In this document: positions 1-9,769 of the stretch, piece by piece
How the letters are laid out: the number at the start of each line of letters is the position of its first letter
Position numbering within the stretch: the first letter of the stretch is position 1
NCBI GenBank assembly: GCA_030068145.1
Contig: JAPJBO010000162.1
Span: 62,001-126,000 of the forward strand
Length of the DNA stretch: 64,000 nt
DNA from: Diplonema papillatum
Taxonomy: Eukaryota; Euglenozoa; Diplonemea; Diplonemida; Diplonemidae
Reading direction: 5' to 3'
The notes under the pieces: model-generated
The model's database searches: none
What the model was told of the DNA's origin: nothing
Seen by the model: the letters and a program-made list of their open reading frames with translations, nothing else
Made by a program: the position numbers and the translations under genes

Positions 1-59
1 AGCTGGGAACATAAGTACGGGACAGAAAACAGGAAACAACTAACTGTATGAGTCGAAAT

Positions 60-290
60 TTTGGGCGGGTGTCAGATTTTGCAAAGGCGGAATCTCAGAC
101 TTTGCAAACGTGAAATCTCACATTTCTCATGAAATTTCTCAGATTTCATGAGATTTTGGCCTGAGCAAGAAATCTGAGATTTGCAAAAACTGAGATTTTG
201 GCCCGAACAAGAAACCTGAGATTTGCAAACTCTGAGATTTGCAAAATCTGAGATTTGCAAAATCTGAGATGTTGATGAGTGAGGCACTCA
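60..290. repeat. short AT-rich interspersed motif cluster
   Basis: A motif of the form TCTGAGATTTGCAAA recurs about ten times in direct and partly inverted arrangement, mixed with 'ttttggcccgaacaagaaa' spacers. Reading frames through it are by-products of the repeat. No gene is visible. Confidence 0.7.
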
Positions 291-1195
291 CTTGTGGTGG
301 ATTTTATAGTTCGGGATTGTGGTAGGTATTCTTCAGGTACAACCTCCTCTAGATTGGGATACGGACACCCTGCTCGATAAAGAGCAGTCTTTGACGGCAC
401 GTCAATCACTCATGGACAGCTATGTCATGAGAGCCTCCGGGATAAGAGTCCCAAGCAACCCATATGAGTACGTCTCAAAAATGCCTTAGAAATTGTGCCC
501 ATTTTCAATTTGCGACGGCGTTGCTATCAGGATAGACTTTCTCCGACGTGCTGCAACTCCTGCTTGGGGGGGCACAAAACTCCATAAAATCGAATCCTGG
601 GAGACATAGAAGCCTCGCAGGAGTCATCTAGTGGCCAATCCGAGCTCAGAAACTTCGTGTAGGAACCGTACGGGTCAGGGACACCCGCGTGGCAACAGGA
701 GGTGGGTGGTGGGTACCCCCCTTCGATACTACCTTGTCGCCGAAAGTAATTCGCAACTCAAAAAAACAGTCCGACGCGGCTGCACAGCTGAGTTCGTTTG
801 CGTAGGCGAAGGCTCTTCGCACGGGGCAAAGTGAAGAACAAGAAAGGCTTCAAAGCCTTTGCCGGTGAGGAAAGGCGAGGGGCGAGGAGTGCTGAGGAGG
901 CGCAGGCTCGTTAGGGCCCCGCGCGGACAACGCTCGGCAAAATGAGCAAATGTCGAGCCTTGAACGCTCAGGGGACCTTTTGTCCCTTCAAGCCCCGATA
1001 TACTGCATCACGAAAGCGCGGCAAGTGCCGGTATCATCTACCGAAAGGCTGGCATGGTGTGGTACATAGCGATGCGATCCAAGGGATAGAGATGGACCGG
1101 CGCGATACCGGTTAAAAGGTTTGTTCCGACATTTCGTGCAACACCTGTCAACTGGTTGGTTCGTGTGTTCTCCTTCGTTTGTGATTTCGATCTTT
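291..1195. other. intergenic, nothing recognised
   Basis: No conserved protein, RNA or family repeat could be recognised here. Short open frames exist on both strands, but they lack the C/G-ending third positions typical of the genes in this window. Confidence 0.5.
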
Positions 1196-1400
1196 GTTCA
1201 CGTGCGCCAACTGCTCCAGAGCTGCGAGGCCGCCGGTATGAAAAACAGGCTCAGCGCCAACCAAGTACGCGGTAGCGACCAAGACCTGGCCGAACAGGAC
1301 GACGAAGACGTGCGAAGTAGCTTGACGTATCCGTTGCAAGGTCGTGCGAGATAAGCGCACCCGACAACAATGCATTCAATCAGCTGAAAGGACGGACCCT
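1196..1400 (-). pseudogene. decayed partial copy (outer) of the 2.0-2.8 kb membrane protein gene
   Basis: On the minus strand this stretch matches the interior of the intact gene at 2001-2816, including the segment encoding the helix rich in F and V (around residues 150-185) and the strings coding for HVFVVLFGQV. Many small deletions destroy the frame. It is followed by a copy of the gene's 3' flank (about 1400-1545). The copy starts at the same internal point of the coding sequence (GGTCCTTTCAGCTG) as the second copy, so both derive from one repeated duplication unit. Confidence 0.8.
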
Positions 1401-1444
1401 TGGTTCAGGTGGGCCGTTGCTACACGCTTTGAAACGGCAGGAGG

Positions 1445-1890
1445 CTATGAGCGAGAGTTGGTGGTTAGAGAGGGCAAACCCCAACCTGCTTGACGATGGA
1501 AACAGGCGTGCCCTATCCGCGGCGGTTCCCGGTCCTGAAGCCACGCCCGGATGATCACATCCGCGGCTCTCTTGCTGCGGAATGCGGGGCGCTCGCGGCT
1601 GGCGCGGCAGGGCGAGATTGCGCAGGAGCAGGGGCGTGTTGAAGAACTGGTCGAGGGCGGACCCCTCCGCGATCTCGGGCGCCGCCAGGCGCTTCAGGTA
1701 GTCGTACGGCGACGCGTAGCCCGTGCGCCAACCGCTCCACAGCTGCGTGGCCGCCCGTATGAAAAACGGGCTCAGCCGACACAACGGAGAACAAGTACGC
1801 GGTATCTAAAACCTGGCCGAACAGGACGACGAAGACGTGCGTGAAATAGCCCAACAACGCTTTCAAACAGCTGAAAGGACCCTCGTTGTT
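1445..1890 (-). pseudogene. decayed partial copy (inner) of the 2.0-2.8 kb membrane protein gene
   Basis: A second tandem copy of the 3' half of the adjacent gene plus about 100 bp of its 3' flank. The coding-like part is about 1551-1888 and the flank about 1445-1550. Compared with the intact gene it lacks roughly 60 nt after the FQLVES-coding segment and has several smaller deletions of 2-20 nt, so the reading frame is broken repeatedly. Nucleotide identity remains high between deletions, which implies recent duplication and deletion-dominated decay. Confidence 0.85.
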
Positions 1891-2000
1891 ACAGGTTTTG
1901 AAACGGCAGGCGAGCTATGACGGAGTTGGCGGTTGAGAGGGCAAACCCTGCTTGACGTGTCCTATCCGCGGCGTTTCCCGGTCCTGAAGCCGCGGGCACA

Positions 2001-2816
2001 TTAGCCCACAGGACGATCACATTCGCGGCTCTCTTGCTGCCGGATGCGGGGCGCTCGCGGATGGCGCGGCAGGGCGAGATTGCGCAGGAGCAGCCCCTGC
2101 GCGTTGCCCGCCCGGACCGCGTCGCGGACTTCGAGGGACGTGTCGAAGAGCTGGTCGAGGGCGGAACCCTCCGCGATCTCGGGCGCCGCCAGGCGCTTCA
2201 GGTAGTCGTACGGCGACGCGTAGCCCGTGCGCAGGGTGCGCCAACCGCTCCACAGCTGCGTGGCCGCCCGTATAAAAAACGGACTCAGCGCCGCCACAAC
2301 GAAGAACAAGTACGCAGTATCGACCAAAACCTGGCCGAACAGGACGACGAAGACGTGCGTGAAGTAGCTCGACGTGTCGGTTGCGAGGTCGTGCGAGATA
2401 AGCGCGGTCACGAAGAACAAGAAAACGCCGACAGCAACGCTTTCGACCAGCTGAAAGGACCCTCGGCGCATGCAGGAGGTGTCGAGCTTGTCCACAAAAT
2501 GCCGGAAATGCTGTTCGAGCGTGAGCACCGCGGGAGTCCGACACCACTCGAATGCGAAGGAGAGGGCGCACACGACGCAAACCAACGCAGCCGCCTCGGC
2601 GCGGCCGTGCCACTCCGGCATCGCGAGGCCCGGCTTGGACCACGTCTTGTGCTTCCTCTGCAACTTCTCCGCTTCAACCAACGCCTGCCGCAGCTCATCC
2701 TTCAACCGCGAATGAGTTTGAACCAGCTCTTCGTGACCTTCACACGCACTCGCCTCGGCATCGCTCGCTGCCAGCAGCGCGGACAATGACAGCGCTAGCA
2801 GCGCGCCTTGCCGCAT
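2001..2816 (-). CDS. signal-peptide multi-pass membrane protein, unknown function
   Basis: 271 codons from an ATG to a TAA. I do not recognise the family. The N-terminus (about 1-22, rich in L, A and S) looks like a cleavable signal peptide. Residues 28-62 are charged and probably helical or coiled-coil. Hydrophobic helices lie at about 74-92, 124-143 and 151-185; the last is long enough for two passes. The final 85 residues are hydrophilic and rich in A, R, P and L. Codon third positions are strongly C/G, as in the other genes here. In the last seven codons that bias drops, so the true 3' end could be a splice donor just upstream instead of the TAA. Two decayed tandem copies of its 3' half lie directly downstream (1196-1890). 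Secretory-pathway or plasma-membrane location is inferred from topology only. Confidence 0.75.
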   Translation of the reverse strand: MRQGALLALSLSALLAASDAEASACEGHEELVQTHSRLKDELRQALVEAEKLQRKHKTWSKPGLAMPEWHGRAEAAALVCVVCALSFAFEWCRTPAVLTLEQHFRHFVDKLDTSCMRRGSFQLVESVAVGVFLFFVTALISHDLATDTSSYFTHVFVVLFGQVLVDTAYLFFVVAALSPFFIRAATQLWSGWRTLRTGYASPYDYLKRLAAPEIAEGSALDQLFDTSLEVRDAVRAGNAQGLLLRNLALPRHPRAPRIRQQESRECDRPVG

Positions 2817-3194
2817 TCTCCCGTTCTCTTTATTTGTGTTGCTGGATATCCGAGAGAGGGCTTTGCCCCCCTTTTTGGCTCATTCCTTTATACCTGCGGC
2901 GTGCAATTGCCCAAAAGTCTTTCTGCACCCCGGACACACGCCTTCGTATAGGGCAGAAGCTCTTGCGGGCTTGCACCAACTTGAAGTCGTGTGCACCGCT
3001 GCTATTGCTAGTTGGTTCTTATCTCGGTCACTTGTATCCACCTCGACCCCGCGGTTTTACGGAGTGAGAGCGAAACCCGACCGCGTTGCAAGGAGAAGTG
3101 GCCATCCGTCCGTGTAGGGCTGAGCCCCTTTGAGAGCGATCCACGACCGTTGCAAGGAAAAGTGACCTATACCACCAGATGCCTCCTTCGTGGA
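2817..3194. other. 5' flank of the membrane protein gene
   Basis: No gene seen. Two imperfect direct copies of a GTTGCAAGGAAAAGTG-like motif, about 69 bp apart, lie at about 3080-3170, just before the SSU rRNA fragment. Confidence 0.4.
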
Positions 3195-3412
3195 CCATCC
3201 TTGTGACTGAGACATCAGTGCCCCCTTATCCCCATGTCAGCTTTGACGGTAGTGTAGTGGACTACCGTGGCTGTAACGGGTAACGGGGAATTAGGGTTTG
3301 ATTCCGGAGAGGGAGCCTGAGAAACGGCTACCACATCTAAGGATGGCAGCAGGTAGGCAAATTGCCCAATAGCAACACTGCTGAGGCAGCGAAGAGAAAT
3401 AGCCTCGACACG
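3195..3412 (+). rRNA. partial SSU (18S) rRNA gene fragment, 5' domain
   Basis: The stretch contains strings universally conserved in 18S rRNA: a GGGTAACGGGGAATTAGGG block, GATTCCGGAGAGGGAGCC, TGAGAAACGGCTACCACAT and AGGCAAATTGCCCAAT. After these comes GAGGCAGCGAAGAGAAATAG, which I associate with euglenozoan SSU rRNA; most eukaryotes have GAGGTAGTGACAA.AAATA there. Only about 200 nt of a molecule of roughly 2 kb is present. The flanks stop matching abruptly, so this is a dispersed fragment and not a working rDNA unit. Confidence 0.9.
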
Positions 3413-4200
3413 TACTTAGTACGTTAGAAGCAATAGATGATATCTAAACCTGTCAATGAACACAATTGGTGGACATGGCACATCGCCTTCAATCCACAAG
3501 CATCCACTCTGTCTTCTTACCAGCAGCAAAGCGAGGGCGGCAGCATCGCCGGCAAGTGGACAAGTGGGCGAAAGGCGCAGCAAAAAAAAAATCGGAGCCC
3601 GGCGATTGGGCTTGCACAGATATATAAGGAAACAGCAAAGAGAGCAGGGTGGGGGAGGAAAGCTTCGGTGCACGAAAGGCCGGCCACCGGAGTGAGTGTT
3701 ATTGGCGGGTATATTGCTTGAATAGGGAGGCTCGTGCCTCCGACGAGCCCCCCATCTTGGGACAATCGAGGGACTGCACGCGGCTTCGCGCGAATCGAGG
3801 CTTCGACCGTCTTGAGGCAACGCAGCTACAGCGGGATGAGGAGCTGGGGTTTCACTGACAAACGAACTCACCAACGGCGCAAGTGCGCATTATTTCAGTC
3901 TTCGCGTAAACCGGGGTAAAACCGCCTGGACGTGGCAGCCGTACACGTGCGCGTATGCAGATTTCGCGCATGTGGGGCATACGCACGCCCTCCGTGACTG
4001 CACGTGTGTCTGCAATTTGGCAGTTGGCACTTGTGAGTCACAGTGTATATTGGCTGGCACCTGGAACCTGGAAATGAACACGTGCATCCGATCCTATCCG
4101 CACTACAGAGCATGCATTTGAACTGTGCTAACTTTATGCAATTTATCGTCGACGTCTCCTGCAGTGGGGGTCAGCGGCAAGTGTTGTCGATGTTGCTTTA
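3413..4200. other. intergenic, nothing recognised
   Basis: No conserved protein, RNA or clear repeat family could be assigned. Open frames on both strands look random in codon use. Confidence 0.45.
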
Positions 4201-4203
4201 CAG

Positions 4204-4367
4204 CGGCAACCGAGAACAGCCGAGGCCTGCCATGACATATGTTGCACCCACGGAAAAAGAGTGGGAACTTGTGCGTGCCCTGATCGAATGGAGCGAGTTC
4301 TTCTTCGAACTCGCAAACTCGTTGGGGTCAGACGCGCCAGACGAGTGCTGGGCTAAATTCCAGAGAC
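4204..4367 (+). pseudogene. hAT-type transposase fragment
   Basis: The plus-strand frame encodes a segment that reads like the middle of hAT-superfamily transposases: a run beginning PTEKEWELVRALIEW and continuing with FFELANSLGSDAP, matching the usual 'EEWELL..L...L.PF...T..LS' pattern of that family. The frame is cut off downstream by a GA-rich family H repeat copy. Nothing of the N-terminal BED finger or catalytic residues is present. The assignment rests on pattern memory only. Confidence 0.5.
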
Positions 4368-4440
4368 AGAGAGAGAGAGAGGGAGGGAGAGAGAGAGACG
4401 AGTCAGAGTGCAGGGACCATCTCTCCGATATCCGGTCGCC
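4362..4440 (+). repeat. family H repeat copy (GA microsatellite plus conserved core)
   Basis: A (GA)n stretch leads into GAGTCAGAGTGCAGGGACC and CATCTCTCCG, the core shared with copies near 10.37, 11.02, 17.13, 52.40, 52.99 and 62.04 kb. All copies have the same orientation. Confidence 0.75.
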
Positions 4441-4724
4441 CGTCGCAATCCAGTTCAACTCGCACTCTGTAACCTGCGGCGCAAATATGGCTTGTGTTTA
4501 GTCACACCGAACGAGTTTTCGAATGGCAATCCCGCTGTGGTTATATGCCTCAAGCTTGACACTCTAGGTGTGTGTTAATTGGAACTGCTTGCGGTTCCTG
4601 TGTAGAGGACATTGCGGGAGGATCGATGAAGAATTGTGGGAGAAAAAAAGAAGGCCGAGTAATATACAATTATGCGCCCTTGTTTTTTTTTTTTTTTTGC
4701 AAATATTTCATGCATAACATTTTG

Positions 4725-4812
4725 TGCGTATGTGCTATCACCTGTACGGTAATTTCCACAGTACGCTGCCAACCGTCACTTTTTGATAATGACAACCGCG
4801 GTTGTTACCATA
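4725..4812 (+). repeat. dispersed repeat shared with 52.2 kb
   Basis: About 85 bp containing ACGCTGCCAACCGTCACTTT and TTGATAATGACAACCGCGG is repeated nearly unchanged at 52198-52292, in the same orientation. Confidence 0.75.
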
Positions 4813-5530
4813 TTTTATTTCCCTTCACACTGTGTTTGCGACGCAGCGGTCGAAGCGTTCGAAGCGTTCGGATGGTCAGAGAAAAATAGCAAGAGGGTGG
4901 GATTTTGTGTAGGGCGCAAGGCGAGCGCCGGGACCCGTGGATTCACACAGGCCACCTTGCTCCAGGGAGGGGGCACGGGCTGCCTAAATTTTCACGAACT
5001 GTCCAGTTTCAGATCCGCTTTGGAGAGGACGCGCCATATAACACGCAGCGACGACGGGTACTCATTTTGCGCGGCGCCCGCTTCCATGTGCAATCACGCG
5101 GAAGGAAACATCAGACATGCCCGAAAAAACGTCAGAACATCCTGGCCGCAAGGGTTTTTTAACGTCTAAGGCTCTCCCCGTCTGGGAGGGTGGGAGGGAC
5201 TTCAAAAAAAATGTTTCTGACCTGCGGGTCAAGAAAAAAGACGTCGCAAACCACAGGAAAAGGAAAAGGGAAACAGAGGTGTGCATGGGTGGTTACCTGT
5301 TTGTGGCAGGGTAATAAAACCTTCCGGAAAAAGTCTTCGTGTTTTTCCTCTCGAAAAAATACTAAGAATAATGGAGGGCTTACGCTCCGTTTTCGGTCTC
5401 AGAGAAAATACGTGTGGTCCACGTGTGGGCGCTTAACGTTCGAGGGGAAAAAACACCTTTCCCCTTATGTGCGACGGCAAAAAAAAAAATAGCGTCGCTA
5501 CTGGACTTGCCGACACCTGTGGGCCTAGAC
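4813..5530. other. intergenic, nothing recognised
   Basis: Purine-rich tracts and poly-A runs are present, but I see no conserved gene, RNA or assigned repeat family. Confidence 0.4.
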
Positions 5531-5539
5531 TCCCCTGCA

Positions 5540-5745
5540 TGTGGACCAATAAATCAAAATCCACATGTGGTACCTGTGGATCCACACGTGGGGGAAATCC
5601 AAAAAGAATTAACGTGTGGAAATCCACACGTTCCACACGTGGAGCGTAAGCCCTGACGCGGACCCCAAGCTGACCCCACACGAATCACACGGTATCCGTG
5701 TGGGCCCGACGGAATCCGCCGGAATGGACGTGTGAACATTCATAT
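5540..5745. repeat. cluster of CACGTG-centred palindromes
   Basis: CCACACGTG, CCACATGTGG, CACACGTTCCACACGTGG and related half-sites recur about ten times in 200 bp, many of them self-complementary. It may be a hairpin-rich repeat or a cluster of E-box-like sites. No gene is visible. Confidence 0.6.
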
Positions 5746-5929
5746 TAGCTAATTGCAAGGGAGACAAATCACGAGGTCTCCCTTGCAATTAGCAAGGTCT
5801 GACTGTGGACTAAGATAGGCTAGAGAGAGACAAACACAGCAACACTCTTCGGTAGGGGAACTACGTTGCATCACGCCGGATCGTGAAGGGGCAGCTTTCC
5901 ACATTCGCACACCTACGACTACAGCTTGC

Positions 5930-6205
5930 AGTGCAAGCTCACTAGGAGGTTCGCGTTATCGCTTTAAACTGTTGCAACCACAACTTACTTTGCAAGCTTA
6001 ACGGAAAGTTCACGTTATCGCTAAAGTGTTGCAGAGGCCGCAAGAACAATTCTTACCAGACTTGTCGCGCCAGCCGAACGGAAGGGTTGCGGTATCGCTT
6101 ACAAGTGTTTTAAAGTCAGCAAGCACAATTTTATTGCACCTTACAGCGCAAGCCGAACGGACGATTTCGTTCTCGCCATAAGGGGTTCCAAAGTCTTCAG
6201 CTTTC
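5930..6205 (+). repeat. degenerate tandem repeat, unit about 80 bp
   Basis: Three to four diverged copies of a unit containing AAGCCGAACGGA, a TCGC-rich segment and AAAGTCTTCAGC. A related single unit with the same AAAGTCTTCAGCTTTCAGA string lies at 22.44-22.54 kb. Confidence 0.55.
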
Positions 6206-6269
6206 AGACCCCGGTTGGGTTGCATATCTGGCGTGGCTCGTTGTCACGTGGTCCCAGCCCGCATCTCTC

Positions 6270-6497
6270 ACTCGTACCCCTCATCGGTTTCAGGGACTTT
6301 TAACCCTCTTTTCAAGGTTCTTTGAATCTTTCCAGCACTGTACTTGTTCGCTATCGGCCTCCGGGAGATATTTAGCCTTAGCAGAGGGATACCTGCCGAT
6401 TCGCTCAGCATTCCCAAACGAACCGGTGCAAGGAGTTAACCATCATGGATCGTCGAGGGAATACGGGACTCTCACCGAGGCGGTGGAAATGAAAGCG
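6270..6497 (-). rRNA. partial LSU (28S) rRNA gene fragment, 5' region (D1/D2 core)
   Basis: Read on the minus strand, it holds hallmark strings of the 5' part of large-subunit rRNA: GGTGAGAGTCCCGT, TTTGGGAATGC, AAGGCTAAATA, GGAGGCCGATAGCGAACAAG, and a TTGAAAAGAGGGTTAAAAGT block. Similarity fades below about 6270 and above about 6497, where a family D repeat takes over. It is an isolated fragment of about 230 nt, in the opposite orientation to the SSU fragment at 3.2 kb. Confidence 0.88.
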
Positions 6498-6600
6498 AGA
6501 ATGTGGGGTAAGCCCTGATTATTAGATTCACGGTTAAACGAAGCTAGCGCACAAGGTTTGCCTGATCTCGCACCAAATAGATTCTCTATTCAAACTCGGA
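6498..6600 (-). repeat. family D repeat copy
   Basis: A stretch containing CTAGCGCACAAGGTTTGCCT and the string TTAGATTCACGGTT is found reverse-complemented at 61.21-61.31 kb and again, more diverged, at 61.88-61.97 kb. It directly abuts the LSU rRNA fragment. Confidence 0.75.
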
Positions 6601-7410
6601 ACTAGTTTGATGGGCTCACCTTGGGGCACATTTGCAGACTGTTTCCTTGCAAAGCGGTCGGGTTTCCGACGTCACTGTTTGAATTGAGGCGGGAGCGTGT
6701 TCTTGCAGCTTACTGAGGGAATAGGAGCAAGGCATGACTAGATGAGCACGACCACCTCGAATCGACACCAGGAGAACTCGGGTGGAATATTCCGGTAAAA
6801 GGTAGCACTCCTCAACTAGCCCGAACCAACAGGATCAAAGAATGTCAGTCACACCTTCCAGATTATTTTTCCCGGCGGCAGTCATAGCCTCATGGTCGGT
6901 GTTCTCCCCCTTCGTTTGTTTGTAAGTATCCGCTTTGGTTTCACCTTTTGTTTGAGATGGAGATGCACGAGCCGTACCGGAGGAAGGGGTCAACAAAAGC
7001 CCCATAGAGCCAGCAGTGCGTGAGGCCAGAAGGCGCCAGCTCCAATTCCTTTGTGCAGTTGAGATCAGGGTCTGGATGGGGGATGGGTGAGTGTGTTCAC
7101 AGTGTACTTTGGGCCGCTTGTGCTTTTCTGCCCACTGTCACTTTTAGACGCATCCGTGTAATCTTGTGTTTAGCTTTTACGACTGGCACCAGGCCCACTT
7201 CGCAGTGATAGTGGAACTGGGCCCACGGTGATCTCCGGCATAGAAGAAGTGTGAAAACGGGTTTTTGCCTAGAGGCTTTTTCGTGTTATTCTGCAGATGC
7301 TTTGAGCTATCTTTGTGTCTATGCTTTCAGTCGTCTTCTTAACCATGGTTAAGTGCGCAAATGGTGTCAGCCGAAGCTGGTAAAGCTTCGGCGCCGCCGA
7401 AGGAGCAAAA
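6601..7410. other. intergenic, nothing recognised
   Basis: No conserved protein, RNA or repeat family could be assigned. Confidence 0.4.
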
Positions 7411-7640
7411 ATACTCGAGGGGCTGCCTTGTGCTTACTTCGAAGGAGGCTAGAGGGGGAGAAACAATACAACTACAAAATGGGTCTTTTTTTGTTGAACG
7501 CTTGCGCCCGCCACTAAACCCAGATTTACCTGTGTTTCGTGTGGGCTACAGCACATTTACCTCCTTTGATCTTTTGCAGCTGGCGGCCTCCTCAAGTATT
7601 TCCTACAAAGCAGGTGCTTATACAAAAAAAAGAATATCGT
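7411..7640 (-). repeat. family B repeat copy
   Basis: Carries the family B strings ACTCGAGGGGCTGCCTTGTG, GGGCTACAGCACATTTACC and GTATTTCCTACAAAGCAGG. On the minus (gene) strand this family starts with a splice-donor-like GTATG and contains pyrimidine-AG ends. This copy has lost a clear donor. Confidence 0.8.
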
Positions 7641-8400
7641 ATCCACGGGTGCTCGCTGGAAGAGAAAAGAAAACGGAGAAGAAGTAAACTTGACAGAGAA
7701 TCCAACACTGGGCCAGTGTGCTTTTTATTTTGTGGGGGGGTGAATGGAGGACGCCTGGAGGCTGCTGGTGTCACAGTGTTTTCCCCATCAGTTCACCTGC
7801 ACAAGTCTTCCCACGAGGAGCCGCACTTCGTGTCAATGCTCCCAAAAGTACTTTAGTACTGACAAAAGAGGGGGGGTGGTGTGAGGAAGGGTGGGGAAGA
7901 AAGTGCGCGAGCTCTCTCTCCTTCTCTTTTTTTTCTCTTTCACGCGGGTCTGCGGTAGCGAAGACGAATGACACCCGCACCTAAACCAAGAATATCGTAT
8001 CCACGGGTGCTCGCTGGAAGAGAAAAGAAAACGGAGAAGAAGTAAAACTTGACAGAGAATCCAACACTGGGCGAGTGTGCTTTTTAGCGTTATTTGTGGA
8101 TTAGAAGGTCGGTATTTTAAAGTCTCCGGTTGACCGTAGAGGCTTGAGTATGGCGGGGGGTTGAGAAAAGTGAGAGGGTGCAGCTCGTTTCGGGTGTTGT
8201 GTCACTCCGTTGTGAAACCTTGTGAAGTCCCCTAAGTTTTTAATTTCCGCAGGTGGGGGTGAATGGGGAGGACGCCTGGAGGCTGTTGTCACAGTGTTTT
8301 CCCCATCAGTTCACCTGCACAAGTCTTCCAGCGAGGAGCCACACTTCGTGTCAATATTCCCAAAAGTACTTTAGTACTGACAAAAAAAAAGGTGGATCTG
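7625..8400. repeat. imperfect segmental duplication
   Basis: A block at 7630-7870 is repeated at 7989-8087 and 8255-8395. Shared strings include GTATCCACGGGTGCTCGCTG, TTGACAGAGAATCCAACACT and CAAAAGTACTTTAGTACTGA. About 165 bp of other sequence interrupts the second copy. A partial family B copy follows at about 8500-8690. Confidence 0.8.
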
Positions 8401-8499
8401 AGGAAACTCGGGTATGTGGCCCCAGTGATCGTTTATGGGCCGTCGTAGTGCGGGACTTAAAGTTCGGAGTTCAGAGAGAAATGTGTAAACAGGTTTTTG

Positions 8500-8695
8500 C
8501 CTACAGGCTTTTGCAACAAGGCAACTACAAAGCGGGCCCTTGGTGAACGCTAACGCCTGGCACTAAACCCAGATTTCATCTTCGTTGCGTGTGAGAGAAC
8601 ACGTTTGCTGCTTCCGACTTCGACTCTTGTTGCGTCCGGCGGCTTCCTCGAGTATTTCTACAAAAGCAAGTGCTTATTCAAAAAGCATGCAGTGG
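8500..8695 (-). repeat. partial family B copy
   Basis: Diverged and deleted version of the 7.4 kb element. It keeps the CGCCACTAAACCCAGATTT-like string and the GTATTTCTACAAAAGCAAG end, in the same orientation as all other copies. Confidence 0.65.
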
Positions 8696-8894
8696 TCATT
8701 TACCCCCTCCCGACACTTCTTTTGGGTGTTTTTCACGATTTTCGGTTTTCGTTTACCATCGTACTTCAATTTCATTTCAAACACATTGACTAGTCATAGC
8801 AGCCTCTTGTTTCCGCCCTTCTAATGATTCCTTTGTGTTTCCAGCGATAATCGCCGGACACAATTATTTTTTCTTTTGCGCGAAAGGCAAGCAA

Positions 8895-9050
8895 GCTGGT
8901 AGAGACGGCCAGCCACAGGGCAGAGCGGACGGAGTTGTAGCACTGTGCTGCCTTCGACTCAAGCTCTGCAGGCTGTGGTTGACCGTCACGTTCCTGGACC
9001 CGGAGCGGCCTTTCTCTTTTAGAGTGCAAGCTCACTTAGAGATCCGGGGT
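8895..9050 (-). repeat. family C copy joined to family K core
   Basis: On the minus strand a family K end (CTAAGTGAGCTTGCACTCTA) is followed within about 30 nt by CAG and then the family C exon-like sequence, whose frame reads ERDGQPQ then a short alanine/glutamate-rich segment. The frame is conserved with copies at 15.1 and 38.8 kb. This copy is truncated at its 3' side near 8895. Confidence 0.7.
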
Positions 9051-9320
9051 TTTATATTTTTCTTCTTTCTTCTTCTTTTGCGCGAAGGTGGCTGCGCCGC
9101 AGCACGCAGACCTGGTCAATCGGCACGAGGCCGTAAAACTCGAGAAAGGGTTTAACGGAATAGCATTGCAGTTGTATATGGAGTGAGCCGGTCTACCGCT
9201 GTCCCCTGGAACTGCGGCAAATTGCCTGCTGCTGTCGTATCACAGGCTATCAACAGTCCATCACAACATCACGAGTGCGAAGAGACGAACGCGAAGGTTG
9301 CGACGCAGATTCTCGCCACA
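9051..9320. other. intergenic, nothing recognised
   Basis: Pyrimidine-rich tract, then a unique sequence leading into the 12-bp minisatellite. Confidence 0.35.
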
Positions 9321-9324
9321 GCTT

Positions 9325-9487
9325 ATTTCAGCCTATTAGCAGCCTACCAGCAGCCTATCAGCAGTCTACCAGCAGCCCATCAGCAGCCTATCAGCAGCCT
9401 ATCAGCAGCCTATCAGCAGCCTATCAGCAGCCTATCAGCAGCCTATCAGCAGCCTATCAGCAGCCTATCAGCAGCCTATCAGCAGGT
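9325..9487 (+). repeat. 12-bp minisatellite (CAGCCTATCAG)n
   Basis: About thirteen tandem copies of a 12-bp unit of the type AGCAGCCTATC. Because 12 is a multiple of 3, several frames stay open across it and give runs of Y-Q-Q-P-I-S-S. This is not evidence of a gene. Confidence 0.9.
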
Positions 9488-9769
9488 GGACCGGCTCAGA
9501 GGCAGGTGTAGTAAGGTGTGTTGCTTGTCGTCATTGCCGCCCGTGTACGGGGGCACAGGCAAATTCCGTGGGTGAGGAGGATCGCCGGGTCCGTGTCTTA
9601 AGCAGTAAATACAAGTCAGTCGATATAGGAGATGAGGCAGAGAGTGATCGTTTACTGCATACACTGGGGGTAGATTCCAGACGCGGCAAACCGCTGCTTA
9701 TTTGGTGGTTGCGAGCTCCTCATTGCCAGCAGAATTGCTTAAGCTGAATAATTGAGAGACTTTGTTGGA

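Noticed and set aside
9183..9575. 130-codon frame with YQQPISSL repeats
   Set aside because: Artefact of the 12-bp minisatellite, which keeps any frame open.
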